A stretch of DNA of 10,050 nt from Alphaproteobacteria bacterium (GTDB lineage: Bacteria > Pseudomonadota > Alphaproteobacteria > CACIAM-22H2), in the NCBI GenBank assembly GCA_016869415.1, contig VGEI01000102.1, positions 1 through 10,050 on the forward strand, in the 5' to 3' direction. A program made the translations under genes and the position numbers. Of the stretch, positions 5,384-10,050 are shown piece by piece. The first letter of the stretch is position 1; the number at the start of each line of letters is the position of its first letter. The notes beneath the pieces are model-generated. The model was not told the DNA's origin. It was given only the letters and a program-made list of their open reading frames with translations, and searched no databases.

Positions 5384-6240
5384 GGCCCCCCGGGTTTGCG
5401 CAGGACAACCAGCAAGCCGCCGTTAGTGAAATGCCTACGGCCGGGGTGCCGGTGCTCGAGCTCACGCTGAACCTCGGAGGGCGGCTCGAGCGGAAACACC
5501 AAATCGCAGCGCTCGACCGCGAAGGGGCTGGCGCGACAGTAGGCGATGTAGTCCTCGGTGAAGAGCCGGTTGATATGCGGCGAGTGGTAGATGTAGTAGA
5601 CCATCTCGGCTGCCGTTTCGCGGTCGGTATGCGCGAGAAGATATTGAAACAGCTCAGGTGGCCGTACCAACAGATGTGCCCATGGCGGCACCGGTGAGTT
5701 CGCGAAGTCGAATTCGCGACCGCTTCGGTCACGGATGCTCGGCAGGTGATGGCCGTCATGCGCTGACCAGATCGGCGAAAACAGCGCAAACAGACATCCC
5801 CCCGGGCGTAACGCGCGGTAGGCGCCGTCGAGCGTAAGCGCTAGCGTGTTGATGTGCTCGAATGCAGCGATCGAGAAGGCGACATCAAACCGGGCGTCGA
5901 GCGCCGTCGGCAGGGCCTCGATGCGGCCAGAGAAGACTCCGTAGCCTGAATCGATGTCCACCGCCGTGGCGGTGTCGAGCCGCCGCGCGACCGTGCCGGG
6001 CGGCGAGCCCTGCACTCCGCCACTTGCCTCGATCTCCTGCCAGTAGGAGAGCTCCTCTATGGCGATCCAGGCGCGCACTCCGAAGGCATCGCGCACGAAA
6101 TCCTCGGGCAGGCTGCCGCCGATCTCGATCACGACCTTGTCGCGGAGGCCGACCATCTCGGCAGCGTCAAGCGCGTGCGGCACATGGTAGGACAGCCCGT
6201 AGCGCTGCTGGTACTCGGCGATGGTGTCGCGGGTCAGCAC
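5377..6240 (-). CDS. class I SAM-dependent methyltransferase
   Basis: The core fold is recognisable. Motif I is KVVIEIGGSLPEDF, an E-I-G-G variant instead of the usual ExGxGxG. The acidic strand end is AIEEL, then FDVAFSIAAFEHI, where the EH pair is typical of UbiE-like enzymes, and ALRPGGCLFALFSPIWS with GHHLP close after. With GTG at 6238-6240 as start the protein has 287 residues, motif I at about 36-49, EH at 128-129 and RPGG at 145-148. GTG is chosen because it begins 8 bases after the stop of the amidohydrolase gene; starting at 6327 would overlap that gene by 79 bases. No strong ribosome site marks either. The IWSxxxGHHL segment suggests substrate contacts specific to this subgroup. 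Substrate is unknown. The gene sits inside the operon and overlaps the ligase gene downstream. Confidence 0.8.
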   Translation of the reverse strand: MLTRDTIAEYQQRYGLSYHVPHALDAAEMVGLRDKVVIEIGGSLPEDFVRDAFGVRAWIAIEELSYWQEIEASGGVQGSPPGTVARRLDTATAVDIDSGYGVFSGRIEALPTALDARFDVAFSIAAFEHINTLALTLDGAYRALRPGGCLFALFSPIWSAHDGHHLPSIRDRSGREFDFANSPVPPWAHLLVRPPELFQYLLAHTDRETAAEMVYYIYHSPHINRLFTEDYIAYCRASPFAVERCDLVFPLEPPSEVQRELEHRHPGRRHFTNGGLLVVLRKPGGPW

Positions 6241-6248
6241 AGTGTCGC

Positions 6249-7049
6249 TCAGGCCGGTGCTGCAAGCTGGCGCAATGCCGGGTCGGCGAGCAACGGACCC
6301 AGCGCGGCATAGAGTTTCTCCGACCAATCCTCGGCACCGCGGCGCGTATCGATAAGATCCTGACGGATCTCGAGCAGCACATGGGGAATGCCAACGCGCT
6401 CGACATGGCGCGGCAGGGTGTAACCGTGCTCATCCTGGCCGGAATAGGGCTGATTGTCGCCAACCACGATGCCGAGCTCGGCGAGGCACCTGATCAGCGG
6501 CTGCGCCAGGCGGCCGTCTCGGTTCCACAGAACGCCGATATGCCAGGGCCGCTCGATCCCCTTCCATACCGGGGTGAAGCTGTGCACCGAAACGACCGAG
6601 GGCACGCCGCTCTGGCGCATGCGTGACAGCCGCTCATCGACCAGGCGATGATACGGTTCGTGCAAACAGCTCAGCCGGACTGTGCGCGAAACCGACGACA
6701 AGTTGAGATTGCCCGGCACCTTGGTGCCGTCACTCTCCTCCGGCACACAGGTCGGATCGTCGGGTCGGCGATTCACATCGACTACCAGCCGCGAGTAGTT
6801 GGAATAGACGAGCGGTGCGTCGAGCCGCACAGAAAGACGCCGTGCCACCTCGGCGGCGCCGATATCCCAGGCGATGTGACGCTCGAATGCCGCCGCCTCG
6901 ACGCCGAGATCGCCCAGCGCCTTGGGGACGCGCCGTCCGGCGTGGTCGCAGAGCAATAGGGTGGGGGCATTGCCGCCTTCGTTGAACAGCTCGGCCGGCG
7001 GCGGCTCGTCGGAAGCGAGAAGCGCGGTGGAATCGGCAATCGCAGACAT
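6249..7049 (-). CDS. N-formylglutamate amidohydrolase family protein
   Basis: The family hydrolyses N-formylglutamate to glutamate and formate in histidine degradation, but members outside hut operons often have unknown substrates. From ATG 7047-7049 the protein has 266 residues. It shows CDHAGRRVP at 34-42, WDIGAAEVAR at 61-70, YSRLVVDVNR at 85-94, VPGN at 111-114, VHSFTPVW at 155-162, GDNQPYSG at 197-204 and LLEIRQDL at 225-232, all hallmarks of PF05013. A GTG at 7086-7088 would add 13 residues; the ATG is preferred because TATAGT lies 7 bases ahead, fitting a leaderless message. No hut genes are visible. It is the first gene of the minus-strand run, so its promoter probably drives the methyltransferase, ligase, DUF1244 and hydrolase genes too. 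Confidence 0.9.
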   Translation of the reverse strand: MSAIADSTALLASDEPPPAELFNEGGNAPTLLLCDHAGRRVPKALGDLGVEAAAFERHIAWDIGAAEVARRLSVRLDAPLVYSNYSRLVVDVNRRPDDPTCVPEESDGTKVPGNLNLSSVSRTVRLSCLHEPYHRLVDERLSRMRQSGVPSVVSVHSFTPVWKGIERPWHIGVLWNRDGRLAQPLIRCLAELGIVVGDNQPYSGQDEHGYTLPRHVERVGIPHVLLEIRQDLIDTRRGAEDWSEKLYAALGPLLADPALRQLAAPA

Positions 7050-7056
7050 GATGCGA

Positions 7057-7062
7057 ACTATA
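7057..7062 (-). promoter_or_regulatory. -10-like hexamer for the amidohydrolase operon
   Basis: On the minus strand TATAGT lies 7 bases ahead of the ATG at 7049, placing a predicted transcript start at or next to the A of the start codon. No good -35 is visible; the expected position falls in the palindrome GTGGCCAC (7081-7088). No Shine-Dalgarno sequence precedes the ATG, which agrees with leaderless expression. Confidence 0.4.
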
Positions 7063-7104
7063 GCGCAAGGATGGCCCAGCGTGGCCACGGTCGGGCAGGA
7101 GGGC

Positions 7105-7110
7105 TATAGG
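7105..7110 (+). promoter_or_regulatory. -10-like hexamer facing the glycerate kinase gene
   Basis: TATAGG at 7105-7110 lies 6 bases before an ATG at 7117 and 118 bases before the glycerate kinase start. It is roughly symmetrical, about the palindrome GTGGCCAC (7081-7088), with the minus-strand TATAGT. It may supply transcription of glycerate kinase with a leader of about 110 bases. No -35 matches well. Confidence 0.35.
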
Positions 7111-7116
7111 CCGTGC

Positions 7117-7185
7117 ATGAGCGACATTGCCCGGCGTGCTGGCCAACCGCGCCCCCTAGATCTGCGGCCTTCCTCCATCACATGA
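7117..7185 (+). CDS. possible 22-codon leaderless small ORF (speculative)
   Basis: ATG at 7117 begins exactly where a transcript from the -10-like TATAGG would start and runs to TGA at 7183-7185, encoding MSDIARRAGQ and twelve more residues rich in Pro, Arg and Leu. It has no recognisable family. It would be an upstream ORF 42 bases before glycerate kinase. It is equally likely to be chance, since short open frames are common here and the only support is spacing to a putative promoter. Confidence 0.15.
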   Translation: MSDIARRAGQPRPLDLRPSSIT

Positions 7186-7227
7186 CAGGTTGCTGGAACG
7201 TGCTCGGCGGGTGAAACTGCGCGCCCT

Positions 7228-8490
7228 ATGGATGCCCCCCGTCATTTCCTGCGTGCACTATTCCGTGCAGCGGTCGACGCCGCCGATCCGGCGCGCGCCA
7301 TCCCGCGCTTCCTGCCGCCCCGGCCGGAGGGTCGCCTGATCGTCGTCGGTGCCGGCAAGGCGGCGGCGTCTATGGCCCGGGCCGTCGAGGGCCACATCAA
7401 CGGCCCCGTCGAAGGGCTCGCAGTCACGCGCTACGGCCACGGCGCGCCATGCCAGAAGATCGAGATCATCGAGGCGGCACATCCCGTCCCCGACCGAGCC
7501 GGGCTGTTTGCGGCACGGCGTATCCTCGAGCTCTGCTCCAACCTCTCGGAGAGGGATCTCGTCCTCTGCCTGATGTCCGGCGGCGCCTCGGCCCTTCTGA
7601 CCCTGCCGGCCGAAGGCGTGCAGCTTGAGGACATGCGCACCCTGACCCAGGCGCTACTCAAGTCGGGGGCCACCATCCACGAGATCAACTGCGTGCGCAA
7701 ACACCTGTCGGCGATCCAGGGTGGACGCCTGGCCGCCGCCGCCCATCCGGCGCGTGTGGTGACCCTGGCCATCTCGGATGTACCCGGCGACGATCCGGCG
7801 GTGATCGGCTCGGGTCCGACGGTCCCCGATCCAACGACACTCGCCGAAGCACGCGCCATCCTGGCCAAGTATCGCATCGAGCCGCCGCCGAGCTGCCGCG
7901 ACCGCCTGGCGCAGCCAGCTGCAGAAACCCCGAAGCCCGGCGACATGCGCCTGACGCGCGCCGAGTACCGGATGATCGCCAGCCCCAAGGCGTCGCTCGA
8001 CGCCGCTGCCGACGTGGCGCGCAAACAGAACGTCCAGGTGCTATCGCTGGGCGACGCGGTCGAGGGTGAGGCGCGCGAGGTCGGCGCTCGCCACGCACAT
8101 TTCGCCCGCGAGGTGCGTGCCGGCCTGGCGCAGGTCAAGCCGCTCTGCGTCGTGCTGTCGGGCGGTGAGACCACGGTCACCGTCCGCGGCCAGGGCCGCG
8201 GCGGTCGCAACGCAGAGTATCTGCTCGGCCTGACTGTGGCACTCGACAGCATGCCCGGCGTCTTCGCCCTGGCTGGCGACACCGACGGGATCGACGGCAT
8301 GGAGAACAACGCTGGCGCCCTCACGGCCCCCGATAGCCTGGAACGCGCCCGTGCGGCCGGCCTCGACCCGGCGGCGATGCTCGATAACAACGACGGCTAC
8401 ACCTTCTTCGAGGCGCTCGGCGACCTCGTGGTCACCGGACCGACCCTGACCAACGTCAACGACTTCAGGGCTTTGCTGATCCTGCCCTGA
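7228..8490 (+). CDS. ttuD: class II glycerate 2-kinase (MOFRL / TtuD-GckA family)
   Basis: The enzyme phosphorylates D-glycerate to 2-phosphoglycerate; older annotations call the family hydroxypyruvate reductase. The 420-residue protein shows IVVGAGKAAASMA at 38-50, LMSGGASAL at 115-123, EINCVRKHLSAIQGGRLA at 152-169, SDVPGDDPAVIGSGPTVPD at 183-201, VVLSGGETTVTVRGQGRGG at 308-326 followed by RNAEYLL, AGDTDGIDG at 349-357, and the C-terminal MOFRL-type end TGPTLTNVNDFRALLI. Length and ends are normal for the family. No good Shine-Dalgarno precedes ATG 7228. Pyruvate kinase follows after 47 bases, a pairing also known from tartrate operons of Agrobacterium vitis (ttuD-ttuE). Together they link glycerate or glyoxylate-derived carbon to lower glycolysis. 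Confidence 0.93.
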   Translation: MDAPRHFLRALFRAAVDAADPARAIPRFLPPRPEGRLIVVGAGKAAASMARAVEGHINGPVEGLAVTRYGHGAPCQKIEIIEAAHPVPDRAGLFAARRILELCSNLSERDLVLCLMSGGASALLTLPAEGVQLEDMRTLTQALLKSGATIHEINCVRKHLSAIQGGRLAAAAHPARVVTLAISDVPGDDPAVIGSGPTVPDPTTLAEARAILAKYRIEPPPSCRDRLAQPAAETPKPGDMRLTRAEYRMIASPKASLDAAADVARKQNVQVLSLGDAVEGEAREVGARHAHFAREVRAGLAQVKPLCVVLSGGETTVTVRGQGRGGRNAEYLLGLTVALDSMPGVFALAGDTDGIDGMENNAGALTAPDSLERARAAGLDPAAMLDNNDGYTFFEALGDLVVTGPTLTNVNDFRALLILP

Positions 8491-8503
8491 CCCGAGAGGT
8501 CAC

Positions 8504-8531
8504 TTGTCAGGAACGGCCAGCACGCTACAGT
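8504..8531 (+). promoter_or_regulatory. promoter of pyruvate kinase, predicted leaderless
   Basis: TTGTCA at 8504-8509 (5 of 6 to the -35 consensus) and TACAGT at 8526-8531 (4 of 6 to the -10) are spaced by 16 bases. The ATG of pyk is 6 bases after the -10, so the transcript should begin at or next to the A of the start codon. No Shine-Dalgarno is present between promoter and ATG. The -35 lies 13 bases beyond the glycerate kinase stop. Confidence 0.6.
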
Positions 8532-8537
8532 GCCCCC

Positions 8538-9953
8538 ATGCGTCGTCAGCGTCTTGCCCGGATCGTTGCCACTCTCGGGCCCGCCACCAGTTCCCCGGAC
8601 AAGATCGAAGCCCTGTTCCGGGCGGGCGTTGACGTCTTCCGCCTCAATTTCAGCCATGGCACGCACGACGACCACCGGGCCCGGGTCGAGACGATTCGGG
8701 CACTTGAGCAGAAGACGCAACGCGCCATTGCCATCCTGATGGATCTGCAGGGTCCGAAGCTTCGCCTCGGCGCAATCAGCGACGGCAAGGCCACCCTCAA
8801 GCGCGGCGAGCGCTTCCGGCTGGATCTCGATCCCTCGCCGGGCAGCAGCGTTCGGGCACCCCTGCCGCACCGCGAGATTTTCGAGGCCGTCGTCGACGGT
8901 GCCGACCTGCTGATCGACGACGGTAATGTCCGCCTCAAGGTCGTCGAGCACGGCAAGGACTTCGCCGTCACCGAGGTCATCACCGGCGGCGTGATCTCCG
9001 ACCGCAAGGGCGTCAACGTGCCCGGCCTCGTGCTGCCGATCTCGCCGCTGACCGAGAAGGATCGACGCGACCTGACCTTTGGTCTCGATCTCGGCGTCGA
9101 CTACGTCGGTCTGTCCTTCGTGCAGCGCCCGGAGGACATCGCCGAAGCGCGAAAGCTGATTGCCGGCCGCGCCGCCGTGCTCGCCAAGCTGGAGAAGCCG
9201 GCGGCTATCGAGCGGCTGGATGAGATTGTCGAGCTCTGCGACGCACTGATGGTGGCGCGCGGCGATCTCGGCGTCGAGATGCCGCCCGAGGACGTGCCCG
9301 GCTTGCAGAAGCGCATCCTCCGCGTCTGCCGCCGCTTCGGCAAGCCGGTGATCGTCGCCACCCAGATGCTGGAATCGATGGTCCGGTTGCCCGCCCCGAC
9401 GCGCGCCGAGGCCTCGGACGTGGCCACGGCGGTCTATGACGGCGCCGACGCGGTGATGCTCTCCGCCGAGACCGCGTCGGGTCAGTTCCCGATCGAGGCG
9501 GTCGACATGATGGACCGCATCATCAAGAAGGTGGAGCACGACCCACTGTACCGCCGCATCCTCGACACCGACCATTACGACCCCGAGGCGACGGCCGCCG
9601 ACGCCATCACCGCCGCGGCGCGGCAGGTCGCCCACACGATCGACGCCGCGGCCATCGTGACCTTCACCACCACCGGCTCCACGGCGCTGCGCGCCGCCCG
9701 CGAGCGGCCCAGCGTGCCGATCCTCTGCCTGACGCCCCGCCTGCAGACGGCGCGGCGCATGGCCCTGGTCTGGGGCACCCATGCCGTGGTCACCCCGGAG
9801 GTGCGCAATTTCCAGGAGGTCGTCGACCAGGCGACCGATACCTCCCGGCGTGAGGAATTCACCACTGCCGGCGACAAGATCGTGCTGACCGCCGGCGCCC
9901 CCCTAGGCACGCCGGGCGCCACGAACGTCCTGCGGATCGCCTGGATCAACTAA
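8538..9953 (+). CDS. pyk: pyruvate kinase
   Basis: Pyruvate kinase transfers phosphate from phosphoenolpyruvate to ADP, giving pyruvate and ATP in the cytoplasm. The 471-residue protein has the TIM-barrel and B-domain layout: RIVATLGPATSS at 8-19, VFRLNFSHG at 33-41 with the substrate-binding Arg and Asn, ILMDLQGPKLRLG at 66-78, the B domain to about 165, the catalytic lysine K217 with metal-binding E219 (AKLEKP), MVARGDLGVE at 238-247 with D243, ATQMLESM at 274-281, and DAVMLSAETASGQFP at 304-318. A C-terminal domain follows (about 345-471), with TTTGSTALRAARERP as the region that in allosteric enzymes binds effectors. Length is normal and all key residues are present. It is separated from glycerate kinase by 47 bases that hold its own promoter, so it may be both co-transcribed and independently expressed. 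Confidence 0.97.
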   Translation: MRRQRLARIVATLGPATSSPDKIEALFRAGVDVFRLNFSHGTHDDHRARVETIRALEQKTQRAIAILMDLQGPKLRLGAISDGKATLKRGERFRLDLDPSPGSSVRAPLPHREIFEAVVDGADLLIDDGNVRLKVVEHGKDFAVTEVITGGVISDRKGVNVPGLVLPISPLTEKDRRDLTFGLDLGVDYVGLSFVQRPEDIAEARKLIAGRAAVLAKLEKPAAIERLDEIVELCDALMVARGDLGVEMPPEDVPGLQKRILRVCRRFGKPVIVATQMLESMVRLPAPTRAEASDVATAVYDGADAVMLSAETASGQFPIEAVDMMDRIIKKVEHDPLYRRILDTDHYDPEATAADAITAAARQVAHTIDAAAIVTFTTTGSTALRAARERPSVPILCLTPRLQTARRMALVWGTHAVVTPEVRNFQEVVDQATDTSRREEFTTAGDKIVLTAGAPLGTPGATNVLRIAWIN

Positions 9954-10016
9954 AGGTTACCCCGGGCTCGCGAAGCCGTGATGCGCGGGAAATAATCGCC
10001 TCCGCTACTGTGTACG

Positions 10017-10022
10017 TATAAT
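10017..10022 (+). promoter_or_regulatory. consensus -10 hexamer at the right edge
   Basis: A perfect TATAAT lies 64 bases after the pyk stop in otherwise GC-rich DNA. No convincing -35 is found 15-18 bases upstream. A transcript would start near 10029, and any gene it serves lies beyond the window. On the other strand the same bases read ATTATA, overlapping TATTAT, so direction is uncertain. Confidence 0.3.
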
Positions 10023-10050
10023 ACCGACTCCCACTGATCGCGACTCGTAG

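Noticed and set aside
4331..5470. 379-codon open frame on the plus strand
   Set aside because: It is antisense to the GCS2-family ligase and has no recognisable motifs; the ligase frame is clearly real.
8397..9782. 461-codon open frame on the minus strand
   Set aside because: It is antisense to pyruvate kinase, which has every family motif; the antisense product has repetitive Arg/Gly/Asp/His composition typical of a shadow frame in GC-rich DNA.
9961..9989. Terminator after pyruvate kinase
   Set aside because: Only a 4-bp stem (GGCT with AGCC) and a distant CCC/GGG pairing can be drawn, with no T-run.

Overview
The window looks like a chromosomal segment of a GC-rich alphaproteobacterium. 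The evidence is high GC, a GapR/DUF2312 gene close to a DUF1244 gene, an N-formylglutamate amidohydrolase and a pyruvate kinase (a familiar alphaproteobacterial neighbourhood), an orphan Bug/TctC-type solute-binding protein, and what appear to be leaderless starts. The exact genus cannot be read from the sequence; a Rhodospirillales/Reyranella-like lineage is a guess.

Layout. (1) 1-2226, plus strand: a Bug-family periplasmic binding protein gene broken by one in-frame amber codon, then an intact two-domain cupin gene. (2) 2379-7049, minus strand: a tight run, in transcription order N-formylglutamate amidohydrolase, SAM-dependent methyltransferase, GCS2/YbdK-type carboxylate-amine ligase, DUF1244 protein, secreted alpha/beta hydrolase, then gapR after a 109-bp gap. 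Several junctions overlap or nearly touch, so the first five are probably one operon. (3) 7228-9953, plus strand, divergent from that operon: class II glycerate kinase and pyruvate kinase. Together these convert glycerate to 2-phosphoglycerate and, with enolase supplied elsewhere, phosphoenolpyruvate to pyruvate. The pyruvate kinase has its own good promoter placed so that the message would begin at its ATG.

The most unusual content is not protein coding. Both intergenic gaps flanking the cupin gene carry the same structured repeat: 13 fixed bases, a 13-base variable core, then 16 fixed bases. The core differs almost completely between the copies, yet in each it folds into a stem of the same length with a 3-nt loop. 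Each copy follows another strong hairpin that begins at or overlaps the upstream stop codon. A related unit in the opposite orientation follows gapR. This looks like a family of palindromic gene-end elements with compensated, fast-changing stems. A second point of interest is a tandem pair of DnaA-box-like 9-mers just upstream of gapR. The protein genes themselves belong to known families, and I found no clear new multi-gene defence or mobile system here.
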